From Physella acuta (Eukaryota > Mollusca > Gastropoda > Physidae): DNA of 64,000 nt. This document shows, piece by piece, positions 34,481 through 45,430 of this stretch; position 1 is the first letter of the stretch, and the number at the start of each line of letters is the position of its first letter. Both the position numbers and the translations under genes were made by a program. The stretch spans positions 654,001 through 718,000 of the forward strand of contig NW_026731669.1 of the NCBI RefSeq assembly GCF_028476545.1, written 5' to 3'. The notes beneath the pieces were generated by a model. The model was given only the letters and a program-made list of their open reading frames with translations. It ran no database searches and had not been told where the DNA came from.

Positions 34481-35364
34481 CTAATTTCTACAATTTCGTA
34501 ATACACGTAATGTTGCAGAAATACACGTACCACTTAGGGACAATTAAATTATTGTAAGTGAATAGACAATATAATTGTTGAATATTTAATGATCAATATA
34601 AGACACGTTTGTTTGATCTTAAACGCTAGTTTCGTCACAAGTAGGTCATAGCATCTACATCCTACATTTCTGTTATCTATATAATTCGATATCGACTGTT
34701 AATGAACATTTTATAATCATAATAATATTTATTTTGTAAAAAAAAAACTTTTGACCTAGCAAACAAGCATAAGGTTCTATGTTAGTCTTATGTTTTTCCT
34801 TCCTAGGGAAAAGTCGTGATTTCCTATCCCATTTAGTTTGAATCGTTTTCATAAGGAAAACTTTTTTTTTTTAATAAATGGTTTTTCCCGGTTAAGGACA
34901 TTTTACACCATAAGTTTTTATTGGTATTTAATGTTCTATGATCCGTTCTATGCGCCATAGTCTTCTGACCCTACTTTACTCAGCTAACGTATGTACCCCT
35001 AACAACTGGGTGTATCCTGTGTTGTCTTGTAAACTCAAGGCACATTATGGAATAAATATAGTCTATGTCACAAAATTATTTTGAACAAGATATGTACAAA
35101 AATAGAAAAACTGACAAAAGACAGTCTTTAGAAGAATTAGTCTATACAATTTAATTTACACACAATAGGCAAAATTTAAAAAAATAATGCCTAAGCGATT
35201 GAAAAGTAAGCGAGCTAAAAGAATTATTCAGAATTTCTTTTTCCAAGACAGATGGATTGTACTATAGCCTAATTTACAAAAGATCATGCTTATTACTCTC
35301 CTAGGATTAAATCCTAAAACGTATGTATTTTATTTTATGTTTACACAGCAATGTACTATCCTGT

Positions 35365-35562
35365 GTTCAAGACAACAGCGGCAGACAACAGCCGACAGAC
35401 ACTATCCGACAGACAACAGAAGGCAGACAAAAGCCTGCAGAGTACAACCGGAAGATACAAACCAGCAGACAACAGCCAAGTAATCCAGAGTCAACAAACG
35501 GTATCTAGACAGACAACAGATTTCAGTCGACAGTCGGCAGACAAAAGCCTGCAGACAACTTG
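35365..35562. repeat. CAGACAACAG-rich low-complexity array
   Basis: Irregular repeats of (G/C)CAGACAACAG and CAGACAAAAGCCTGCAGA. All three plus-strand frames stay open only because the unit lacks stops. Confidence 0.75.
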
Positions 35563-36544
35563 ACTTGATTTAGTCCTCTTTGCTCCTTATGGGACATAGG
35601 GCCTCCACCATTTCCTTCCATTTCAAATGATCCCCGGTTATTAATTTTGCCATCTCCCAAGACATCCCTGTTGGCTTCAGTTCTTCAAGAAGACTCCGCC
35701 TCTAGGTCTGTCTTGGGCACCTTCTCTTCTGCTTTCCCTTGGCGTGTCACATTTGGGTTAGCCTTTCGTAGCGTGTGTCCCACCCAGCGCAACTTTCTCT
35801 TTTTTGCACATTTATAGGCTCCTGTCTTGATTTCCTCCATAATTCTATATTCGGCACTTAGTCCTGCCATCTCAATTTTTAAATCTGTCTAAGGCATCTG
35901 CTTATGAAAATATGTACTTTCACTGTGCTTGCTTTGGAGACTTCCATGCCTCTGCTCTATACAGCAGAACTGCCTTGGCATTTGAATTAAGTATCCTAAT
36001 TTTTGTTGTAATGGAGAAGGCAGAATTTTTCCATATGTGTCCTAGAACTCTGAAAGCGCAGCGGGCTCTATTAGTTCTAGCACGTATGTCCTCCTCTGTG
36101 CCTCCCGATTTGCTGATCTTGCTGCCAAGGTAGACAAACTCTTCGACATCATTTACATGTCTTCCGTCTATTGTCACTGGGGCCTCCTGGTTACTGTTAA
36201 TTCCCATTACCTCTGTCGTTTTGTGGATCTTGAGACCTACAAGCTTAGAGATGGCAAACTCTACATCATCTAGTTTCCCTGAGAGTGTCCACTGTATACC
36301 TTTTCCAGAACTGGCATAAGCTGTACGAGTCACCCTGTCGAGAACCATCAAGAAGAGAAGGGGCGGCAACAGACATCCTTGCTTAACACCTGTGTTGACC
36401 TGGAACTCCTTAGACAGTTTCCCAGGATGGCTAACTTAGCATGAACATACATTGTAAATTGCTGGATTATTTCCGCTAGCTTAGCAGGTACACCATAGTG
36501 TCTCAACAGATTACATATTGTTTGCCTATCCACGCTATCCAAGG
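35563..36544 (-). pseudogene. LINE (non-LTR retrotransposon) 3' remnant
   Basis: Minus-strand pieces in three frames: DSVDRQTICNLLRHYGVPAK (36542-36348); PPLLFLMVLDRVTRTAYASS, then HKTTEVMGINSNQEAPVTID, HVNDVEEFVYLGSKISKSGG and TEEDIRARTNRARCAFRVLG (36369-35920); and KKRKLRWVGHTLRKANPNVT (35870-35685). These are the C-terminal RT thumb and the zinc-free tail of a widespread invertebrate LINE family. The catalytic Y/FADD block is lost in a deletion. 5'-truncated at 36544, where the LTR fossil begins. Confidence 0.88.
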
Positions 36545-36983
36545 TGTTATAGCGTAGATATATAGAATTGGACTGGACTGGAAGAGGTTACGAAGGACGG
36601 TGCGAACTTGACGGTAGACGATTTTGTGCGAGAGTATTGTGCGCGTGTCCAATAAAATATTTGTGGCGAGAGTGTGACGTGAGCATGACGCGATAAAGTA
36701 CCTATGACGTAGACGGCAGCAGTGAGGTTAGCTGGGGGTTAGCTATGGAAAAGGACGGACGTATTCATTGATTTTGTGCAAATGATCTATAAGTGTGTTA
36801 ATAAAGTTAGTGTTAATTTTCATAAACAAAGTTGTTGACATTATTAGTAAGTGTCTGCGAAACATAAGGATTCGGGTTGACCAAATGTGAAATTAGTAAC
36901 GGATTCGAGTCTTACAGAGGTGCTACTAGATCATCGCAAGGAATCAAGATAAGTACCTTCCTCTGATTTATTTTTAAGTAACA
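36545..36983 (+). repeat. candidate 5' LTR
   Basis: A 439-bp segment beginning TGTTATAG and ending AAGTAACA, with TGTTA/TAACA inverted tips. It abuts the LINE remnant on its left. With only one copy in the window, the boundaries rest on the tips alone. Confidence 0.5.
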
Positions 36984-37990
36984 GGGATTGTTTGGATCCT
37001 GTGCTGGTTATTCAGCAGTTTTTTCCTCTTCGTGTTTGTTTTGTGTCTTATAGATCTAGTCTTGTTATTCTTAAATTGGCTGAGGCTTTCTAACGATAAT
37101 ACACACTGAGTGTAAGCCTGCCTTTTAAGAAGTACATATTGCTATTAGCTGTAGAAGTCCTGTATGTACTACCGTTTCTCTACCCTCTATTGTTACCGTA
37201 GGTCCTGTATGATTGTTGTGATTATCACGTCAGTTATTTTCTATCTGTACCGTTTGTCGCTGATCGTATAAAAACTTAAGTTAATTTTGTGTACAATTAT
37301 TTTTGTGTGTCTGATCATTCTTAAACTATTCAAATTCACACACCATGACTGACCTTACTCAGTTATATAAGCTAGGCAAGTCGCTTGAAAAAAAGAGGCG
37401 CTGAGCTAGAGGCCTGGGTTGAAGAAAACATAGAGCTATCGCGGCTGTTAAAGAGCGATTGGCTCAAATAGACGCAGACAGACTTATTAGGATTGAAATG
37501 GAAAGAGCAAAACTGGAGTTGAAAAAGACAAAGAAAAAGCAAAACTGGAGTTAGAAAAAGACAAAGAAATAGCAAAATTGGAGTTAGAAAAAGAAAAAAC
37601 AAAAGTGGAATTACAAAAAGAAAACTCTAGACTAGAATTGGCTAAAATAGACCTTGAGAAAGAAAAGGCTAAAATGGAAATGGAGAAAGAAATTGAAATA
37701 AAACGGTTAGAAGTCAACAAAAACGTACACAGGCAGAGCAGAATGCAGCACCATCAACAACTAATCATTCAAGAAGCATGCTACATAAAATGTCTAAATT
37801 TGAAGACAACAAAGACGACATAGATGCCTTTATTCGACGGTTCGAAACGATCAACAAGTCAGAAAACATAGCCGACAATATGATGAGCCAACACCTGCTC
37901 ACCCTGGTTGGTGGAAGAGGACTCGACGCTTGCCACACACTAACGGACGAGGAAATAAAATACTATAAGACATTAAAACGCTATTTCCAA
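36545..37990 (+). mobile_element. LTR-retroelement fossil (5' LTR plus part of gag)
   Basis: A candidate 5' LTR is followed by a leader and a gag-like region on the plus strand from 37345. That region has a long Glu/Lys/Leu-rich coiled-coil segment and a Ty3/gypsy-style gag block (IDAFIRRFETINKS, MMSQHLLTLVGGRGLDACHT). The element is broken: a handful of interruptions remain in gag and everything downstream (protease, RT, integrase, 3' LTR) is absent. It joins a foldback-family arm at the right. Moderately old. Confidence 0.75.
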
Positions 37991-38205
37991 TTTCTCAAAA
38001 ACGCACATACATTTTTAAAGTGCTAATAATAAATAATATTCCGCACTATTATGAACCTATTGTCTTTCATTCTCTAGGTGCGCAACTCTTTTTTTCCTAC
38101 GAGATTCGATTATATTTTTAATAGTTTAATACAGATTAAGTAATTAAAAATTCGTTAAAAATCATATCTAAATAGCGATGTGCCATCTCCCTTAGTGTTA
38201 TCCTA
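37977..38205. repeat. arm of the foldback family
   Basis: CGCTATTTCCAATTTCTCAA, CCGCACTATTATGAACC and TAAAAATCATATC, matching the 1968-2662 right arm; truncated before the GGGAGATCACTCCC tip. Confidence 0.65.
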
Positions 38206-38890
38206 ATATATAAAAGCCCATGTGCGCACTTCTCTCTCTCTGCCTGCAAAATATTTTCGCAGGATATCACATCAGAATCCGTCAGAGGCGTAGCGAGGGG
38301 TGGGGGGGGGGGGGGGGCGGGGGGACGACATATGTCCCCGGGCGCCGACCTTAGGGGGGGGGGGGGCGCCAAATTGAAAGTTTGAGGGTGGGTGCAAAAG
38401 CAAAGTTCGAGGGGGGGATGCAAATCGAAAGTTTGAGGGGGGGGGGGGGTGCAAATGAAAAGTTCGAGGGGGGGGGGGCGCAAATCGAAAGTTTGTCCCC
38501 GGGCGCCGGAAGGGGGCGCTACGCCTCTGAAATCCGTAGCGATATATAGAGAACTTGATACGGAATTTTGTTGAAAATAATATGGTAGATGTTTTAAATG
38601 TATAATCACAATTTTATTTTAAGAAGAAACATAAAAAATAAAGGCGTATTCGAATGCAGAAAAACGATTTTAATTAGGCAACCGGAAAAGTGTTTATACT
38701 TGGGACAAGAACGCATTTAATAATAACGTCGCTTAATGTTTTCACTAGGGAAAGAACACGAAACTAATGACGTCATCTTCCGAGTTTAGAATAAAATAAA
38801 GAAATGAACTATTTCATTCAAATATGATAGATCTACGTACGCTATGAAATTTAGATCTATACAATACATTTTTCTCGACCTAAACTTATA
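38187..38890 (+). mobile_element. Helitron-like repeat, second member
   Basis: Starts TCCTAATATATAAAAGCCCA, then TGTGCGCACTTCTCTCTC and GATATCACATCAGAATCC. After the hAT at 38283-38529 it continues with GTAGCGATATATAGAG, GGCGTATTCGAATGCAG and ATGACGTCATC. It is the plus-strand relative of 15540-16874. Confidence 0.6.
38283..38529. mobile_element. hAT MITE, CAGAGGCGTAGCG family
   Basis: Ends CAGAGGCGTAGCG and CGCTACGCCTCTG. Target duplication GAATCCGT/AAATCCGT (38275-38282, 38530-38537), 7 of 8 matching. The interior repeats GTGCAAAT(C)GAAAGTTTGAGG units with G tracts and GTCCCCGGGCGCC. Confidence 0.88.
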
Positions 38891-39060
38891 AAATTTACTT
38901 TATCTATTTAAATTCTAGATTTCGAGATCTAGATTTAGAGATTCTAGATCTAGACTAGATAATCTACGCACAAAACTAGACTAGACCTAGACGCTAAGAC
39001 CTAGATCTGGATTTATACTCTTCTATCTACTCTAGAATCTATTCCAATAATAATTTCTAT
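38891..39060. repeat. TCTAGA-type array
   Basis: Dense TAGATCTAGA/CTAGACTAGA hexamer variants. Confidence 0.75.
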
Positions 39061-39071
39061 ATTAAATACTA

Positions 39072-39122
39072 GCCTATAAGAATATTCGAGAAAGATTAGG
39101 GGAAGTTACGCCCGGTTTATTT
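39072..39122. repeat. tip of the foldback family
   Basis: CTATAAGAATATTCGAGAAA then GATTAGGGGAAGTTACGCCCGG. Confidence 0.6.
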
Positions 39123-39348
39123 GTAAGTGAAATTCTCGAATTTTTCCAGACTTCTCTGGAAGAATATTCGGCAAAATCAGTAGATATGCCCTTCAGTCAT
39201 TTCTGCTTTTAGAATAGCATTACATAGACTGCCCCCCCCCCCCCCCCCAAAAAAAACACGCATAAACTAGAAACGCTCGATGGGTCAAGGCGATACTCTA
39301 TAATACCGACGAACTCATTTATCTTATTTTAACGAACAGCAGTCTATG

Positions 39349-39509
39349 CAGAGTTTCTTTCAGGCATCTCTTCGGGGGTTGGCGCCCTCCGAAGAAAATC
39401 TACCGCCCCCCACCCCCGAACGAGATGGAATTTATATAGTGAACATATACTTTTACTAGTGTCCGCCCCCCCCCCCCCAGGAGAAAAAAAAAGTCTGGAA
39501 GAAACACTG
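39349..39509. mobile_element. G/C-homopolymer hAT MITE
   Basis: Ends CAGAGTTTCTTTCAG and CTGGAAGAAACACTG. The 8-bp duplication AGTCTATG lies at 39341-39348 and 39510-39517. Confidence 0.92.
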
Positions 39510-40063
39510 AGTCTATGAAATGCAGTGGGAAACGTTCCCCTATTCATTAAGCCCCCACCCCTCTCCGATAATGTGCTTCCATTACAATAGCTGTAGCCCA
39601 CACTTTTAAAACGATTAGCGTCTAGCATCATCACAGTGAGGTGTGGACGGCGCAAAAAGATAATACCAAAATAATTGATAGGCCTAGACACTAGACTCTC
39701 TATCCGCGCAATCCTGATCAGTAAAAATTGTGAAGTTAAACCAATGAACTGAACTTTTTGTTATTTGGAAAATACATTTTACTTCTTTTGGAGGTATTAT
39801 TCATGCTTTATCGTGTAGGTGCTCAATGCTTTTTAGTAATGCAACTCTATTCCATGAAAAAATTTGAAGTAGGGAAAAAATAATAAAGATCGTTTAAATA
39901 AGCTTTTATATACTAATGCACTAAAAACTAAAAAAATGAGTTTCTTAAAATATATAGTAATACACTACTATTTAAATAACTATAAATATAAAGAAAAGCG
40001 TAGGTCTCGTATTACGAGTGGTAAATATTAATACAGGTACCAAATAGATAATAAAGTGACCAG

Positions 40064-40177
40064 CAGTAGCGTAGCGAGGGGGGGAGAGACATATGTCCCC
40101 GGGCGCCGACCTTAGGGGGCGCCAAAATGGGTGCAAATCGAAATCTTGAGGGGGGGGGGGGTGCAAATCAAAATCTG
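40064..40177. mobile_element. hAT MITE, CAGTAGCGTAGCGAGG type
   Basis: Starts CAGTAGCGTAGCGAGG and ends AAAATCTG, with 8-bp duplication GTGACCAG (40056-40063, 40178-40185). It shares GTCCCCGGGCGCCGACCTTA with the 38283 copy. The empty site is in copy 1 near 3480-3500. Confidence 0.9.
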
Positions 40178-40529
40178 GTGACCAGCACTTTTCTTTATAG
40201 TTATTTATTTTCTTTATGGAGCTTGTATTTGTTGCCGTTGACACCCTGTTATTATTAGGCAGCTTCGTCATGTTTGATTTTTTCGCTGACTGACTCGATC
40301 AGGTTCTCTGATACTCGGTGTATCACCTGGCTCTGCGCTATGTTTCTCATTACAGTTAGAGTCATCCTTCACCGTACTGTCTTTTGCCTCGTGTGCACAG
40401 CCGGCTCCTCACTTCCCATCTACAAACTAGTATTTTAACATTTTCAGAAACCATAAATAGAGTGAAATACCACTTCCAGATATCTTAAGTCACTCAAAAA
40501 TTGAAAGGGAGCCAAGTATAAGATCTTAA

Positions 40530-41207
40530 CCATTAATGTCCCATTCATTCTACCAAAACTCCACCCATGACGGCCCAATGTAAGGAGCATAACTCTGTAT
40601 GATCAAGTGAATAGTTTCACAAAATATTTGTTTTTGTCTAAATGAAATTGAAAATTAAGATAAAAAGTACTGATTAATGTTGGGAATAAACCTGGCTTTC
40701 CAACGGTATTAAATAGAATATATTATATTCGGTACAAGTACAGTATAAAAATAAAAAATGTCGGAGAAAATTCAAAACAGGTCATTTTCGGTAGTCAACT
40801 TTATTTATTTTTGTCTAAACAACTATGCATCGAATTTAACAGTTAAATATCAATTTGGTTATGTTTAAGATATATAATTCATAAAATACATGCCTAGATA
40901 CGTTTAGAGGCATTAATTTATTTTATTTTTAATATTAAATCTACTAAAAATAGGACCGATGAGTCTAAAATTTCGAGATAGAAAGAAAGTATTATTTTTT
41001 ATCTTTCAAAAGCGCCATTGAAATTAGAAGAACCGGAAAAGGATGCTGAAACAATCCGACTTCCTGTTTAGTTAAAAATTAGGATTTGTAGGCCAAATTT
41101 TAATGAAACAAATTTAATTTTTCTATGCGTATTGTAAGCGGGCGGCAGCGGGCGTTACGGGACATTAACGGTGTCGGGCGGCAGCGGGCGTTACGGGACA
41201 TTAATGG
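40530..41207. mobile_element. TTAA-flanked DNA transposon, non-autonomous
   Basis: TTAA on both sides (40526-40529, 41208-41211) with CCATTAATGTCCC/GGGACATTAATGG inverted ends. This fits the piggyBac or Kolobok target rule. The right end is present twice in tandem as GGGCGGCAGCGGGCGTTACG blocks. No transposase frame. The empty site is in copy 1 near 3890-3905. Confidence 0.85.
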
Positions 41208-41326
41208 TTAAACATGAAATTTCGTTTACATAACTGAAACCGTTCTCAAGTTATTGTGTTTATACAGAAACAAAATAACACTTCCAATAACCAGAAATTG
41301 TTCAAAAGTTGGCTAAAACCTGCGCA

Positions 41327-41760
41327 TCTATCTATATACTACTAAAACTCAAGTTTGTTTACATGTTTGAATATTTATTTGTTTTTTTTTTTTGTTTGTA
41401 TGATTGACTATTGTAAATGGTTCTACTCTATGTGGAGAGCTGTAAAATAGTATGTAGGTAGAGAACAATTTTTGTTTTCAGACAGACTGTTAATCACAAA
41501 TTTATTTCAAGACGTTGATTAATTTATTGATTTATTCATAGGTATATTAACCACATTAATTTTAAAAGATTAGAAAAACGACTAGACTTGACGAAACAGT
41601 GACGTCACATTTTTTTGGTTTACTTTTTGGTACAATAAAATGGCGGCGTTTATCAAAGAAGATTGTGTTCCCATTCCAAAGTTTAACGCGTTCTAAAGCT
41701 AATTTTCTGTCGGCTATAACTTTAACAATATGTCCGTTTGCTGTATTTATTACGTTTTAA
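41327..41760 (+). repeat. TCTATCTATATACTACTAAA family, copy 2
   Basis: Matches the minus strand of 19200-19586 over the start, the GTTTACATGTTTGAATATTT segment and GAGCTGTAAAATAGTA. Confidence 0.6.
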
Positions 41761-41814
41761 CACTTAAAAATCAATTTTCAACTGTCTTTTTCATTTAGTT
41801 TTACGATAAATTTC

Positions 41815-42250
41815 TCTAGATCTACAGATCAGCTGGCGAAGGAAGAACATGTTATGAAATCTAGATTTTAGATCTAGATCTAGGTCACTAGACTTTACGT
41901 AAATTCTAGATCTAGACTTAATGTAAATTCTACATCAAAAATCTATTTCAGGCCTTATTTTAAATAAATCTTTGTTTAGCTTTAATGAACATCTAATTCG
42001 AGAATACATCGGATTTATCTATCTAGGTTCTAGAGCTAGATATAGTAGGATTTCTCGCTTTATTGGAGGCGTAGTCGGTTGCTAACAACAATTGCTAACA
42101 ACAATGGCGTCCGAACCGGACGCATTACTTCCGACTATTTTTAGGCTGTTTACCACTAGTAAAATGGCGGGTTTTCACGTATTATAAACATGCTAAACGA
42201 GTCGTTGAATCTATATCTAGATAATTCTATCTAGATCTAGATAATTTCAA
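41815..42250. repeat. TCTAGA-type arrays
   Basis: Clusters at 41815-41940 and 42005-42045, and near 42210-42245, separated by GC-richer sequence without coding signal. Confidence 0.7.
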
Positions 42251-42524
42251 ACCTTAATTATTTTATATAAATCTTTGTTTCGCTAATTTAAGATAAAATT
42301 TAATTTGAAAGTTACTACTACTAGACTAAGATCTATGCGCGTAAATCAAGTTGCATAAGGAGACTCAAAGTATTAAAGTATAGTATAAAACATCTGTGAC
42401 GTCACGAGTTAAATAGCTAAGTTGTTAGTGTAAATGGCCTGCATGCGGGTGGCATGGGTTCTAGACCAATACATCAATGATAATTTTTTTTTTCATTTTT
42501 TAGATATGAATGATAAAGTTGCCT

Positions 42525-42705
42525 ATCAGAGCTTGACGGGGTACAGATCAGGTATAGTAGAGTTAATCTGTTTATTTGTCCTAAGCATATGAAGGGATAG
42601 TGTGGTGAGAGACAAGCTCGGCTGGAATCGTTTTTTTAAACGATAAAACATGTTGTCTGAGACTTGGCGGGACACTGGGAAGGTGAAGTAGAGTTGAGTA
42701 GGTCA
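42525..42705 (-). repeat. tRNA-derived SINE fragment
   Basis: Minus-strand body (GGTGAAGTAGAGTTGAG, CATATGAAGGGATAGTGTGG). The region has the same mix of SINE pieces as 31195-31345. Confidence 0.6.
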
Positions 42706-43179
42706 CGTGTGACGTCAGTATATAAATGCGATAGTCCGAAATCGGTGTTTTCAAAAGATAAAAAACATCTTTTTAAATGTCGGGTCTGGTTTTAGTGACG
42801 ATAAGTGACAGACGTGATGTTTTTTTAGCGCAATTTCCATCCTGGAGAATTGCGTTTATTAACTCGTCTTTTCTGGGAATGTGTGTCCGGGCTTTAAGTC
42901 GTATCTCCTCCTCAACGAAGCAATATCGATGACTAGTTCCAAAAGCAATTATGTTAAGTTACCAGGATGAACATAAGCCAAAAAAATTCCGGGTTTCTTT
43001 CATGGATTTCCCGGAAAAGCCAAAAAACCTCGAAAAAAATGCAGTTTTTTGGCCCATATCTCGGCAACCAGACCACTTAGCGACTTGAAACATTTACCAA
43101 TCGATTCCTGCCATAATTTAGAACAATATTGCCGAAGAAAGTTTTCAAAAATATCCTTTCGTTCCGTCACAAAAAAATT
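42706..43179. other. gene-free segment
   Basis: No coding signal or recognised repeat; GC is slightly higher than surroundings. Confidence 0.4.
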
Positions 43180-43390
43180 TTGAATTAATTAAAATTTGGA
43201 CCGAATAAGTAGGCATGTTTATCCAACCACACCACACGCGTCATCACGTTCAATAGCTGTGCCATCACGTTCAATGGCTGCGCCATCACGTTCGGTAGCT
43301 AGGCGCGCAATGGTTTCTAGTCATGTAACTCTATTGTAAATAAAACATGTAAAATACTGAAAATTTTTTAATAAAAAACGTTTTAATAAC
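43180..43390. repeat. repeat with triplicated CATCACGTTCAATAGCTG
   Basis: Counterpart of 21718-21950. Confidence 0.7.
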
Positions 43391-43709
43391 TAATTAATGG
43401 TTTTACTAACCCTGCTCTTGATTTACGCTACGACAGAGCTATTTTTAGATAACATAAGGAAATTGCGCTAAAATTGTCACTAGACTTTTTAATTACCTTG
43501 TTTATGGATGTTATTGTTTACTAAAACACACAAACAACACACCACCCACCACACCACAGACTCAAACACACCATACACACCACTGCTCTGAACTCTGTAC
43601 ACAAGAAAGTAAAAAGATAAGTGTCTGGTCATTCTGGATTTATTTCAGTAGAGGTTTTTAAATTATGTTCAATGAAATGTGAGGAATATGTAATACATTT
43701 ACCAATTAC

Positions 43710-45430
43710 TTAAAACTTGTAAGGTTTCTCTCCCTGATGAATTCTAAGATGTGTATTAACATTACCAAAATAGGTAAAACATTTACCACATTGGTCACAC
43801 TTATACGGCTTCTCTCGTGTATGAATTACATGGTGTCGCTTTAAGCTAAACGAATAGGTAAAACATTTACCACATTGGTCACACTTGTACGGCTTCTCTC
43901 CTGAATGAATTAAATGGTGTTGATTTAAGTTTGACGAACTGGTAAAACATTTACCACATTGGTCGCACTGGTACGGCTTCTCTCCTGTATGAATTAAATG
44001 GTGTTGCTTTAAGCTACGCAAATGGGTAAAACATTTACCACATTCGTCACACTTGTACTGCTCCTCTCTTGTATGAATTGAATGGTGTAGCTTTAAGCTA
44101 GACGAATGGGTATAACATTTACCACATTGGTCACACTTGTATCGCTTTGCTTCTGTATGAGTTTTTAGGTGTTGTTTTAAGCTATGCAAACTGATAAAAC
44201 ATTTACCACATATGCTACATGTGTAAGGCTTCTCTCCTGTATGAATTCTATGATGAGCATTCAAGCTACTAATCTGAGTAAAATATTTACAACATATGCT
44301 ACATTTGAAAGGCTTCTCTCCTGTATGAATAATAACATGCACTTGTACCTGATAAAGAGTTGCAAAACATTTACCACATTGGTCACACTTATACTTATAC
44401 GGCTTCTCTCCTGTATGAGTTAAATGGTGTTTCTTTAAGTAACCAATCTGGGCAAAACATTTACCACATTGGTCACAATTGTACGGCTTCTCTCCTGTAT
44501 GAGTTAAATGGTGGTTCTTTAAGGTAAATAATTGGGTAAAACATTTACCACATTGGTCACACTTGTACGGCTTCTCTCCTGTATGAATTAAATGGTGTTT
44601 CTTTAAGCTTAACGGATGGGTAAAACATTTACCACATAGGTTGCACTGGTACGGCTTCTCTCCTGTATGAATTAAATGGTGTTGCTTTAATCTACACAAT
44701 TGGGTAAAACATTTACCACATTCGTCACACTTGTACGGCTTCTCTCCTGTATGAATTAAATGGTGTTGCTTTAAGCTACGCGAATGGGTAAAACATTTAC
44801 CACATTCGTCACACTGGTACGGCTTCTCTCCTGTGTGAACTAAATGGTGTTTCTTTAAGTTACTCAAATTGATAAAAAATTTACAACATATGCTACATGT
44901 GTAAAGCTTCTCTCCTGTATGAATTCTATGATGAGCATTCAAGCTACTAATCTGAGTAAAATATTTACAACATATGCTACATTTGTAAGGCTTCTCTCCT
45001 GTATGAACTATAACGTGCCTCTGTATTTGATTAAGAGTTGGAAAACATTTACCACATTGGTCACACTTGTAAAGCTTTTCTCCTGTATGAATTTTTAAAT
45101 GTTTATATATTTGACTGAGAGTTCTAAAAAATTTCAAACATTGGCCACATTTGTAAGGCTTTTCTCCTATATGAATTAAAAGGTGTACTTTTAAATATTC
45201 GAGTCTTGTAAAATATTTACCACAATTGTCACACTTACAATGCTTTTTCCCTTTATGAATTCCATGGAGCTGACAAAAATTAGATAACTGATTAGAATGT
45301 TCGCTAGTGTCAACTGTGAAATCTAGATTCTTATTGTCAAGGTTTTCCCCTTCATGTTTGTATTTCAAATGCAAATTATAATGGGAGAGTGTTGAAAAAT
45401 CCAATCTGCAGTGCTGACATTGATAGATAT
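43710..45430 (-). CDS. zinc-finger exon, copy 2: 18 fingers plus one degenerate
   Basis: Begins DIYQCQHCRLDFSTLSHYNL, then the same charged spacer as copy 1, then 18 C2H2 fingers. Fingers 3-5 and 11-13 are recognisable copies of each other (VIVH/VIIH, then KCSICCKYFTQISSLNAHHR, then YTCSIC), showing internal block duplication. The linker before finger 11 has two extra residues (KPYKYKC). Finger 14 has CGKCY in place of CGKCF. The tail is GEKPYKF. The frame is intact. Confidence 0.95.

Larger units (their letters stand above)
39430..41333. repeat. segmental duplication, left block, copy 2
   Basis: Counterpart of 2875-4012, lengthened by a hAT MITE (40064-40177) and a TTAA element (40530-41207). 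Confidence 0.82.

Noticed and set aside
35286-35563. Gln/Thr/Asp-rich plus-strand frames
   Set aside because: The CAGACAACAG array is open in several frames at once and has no gene context.
38136-38609. Pro-rich minus-strand frames
   Set aside because: Produced by G/C homopolymers in the hAT MITE at 38283-38529; similar artefacts occur at 14279-14608, 31975-32295 and 51717-51977.
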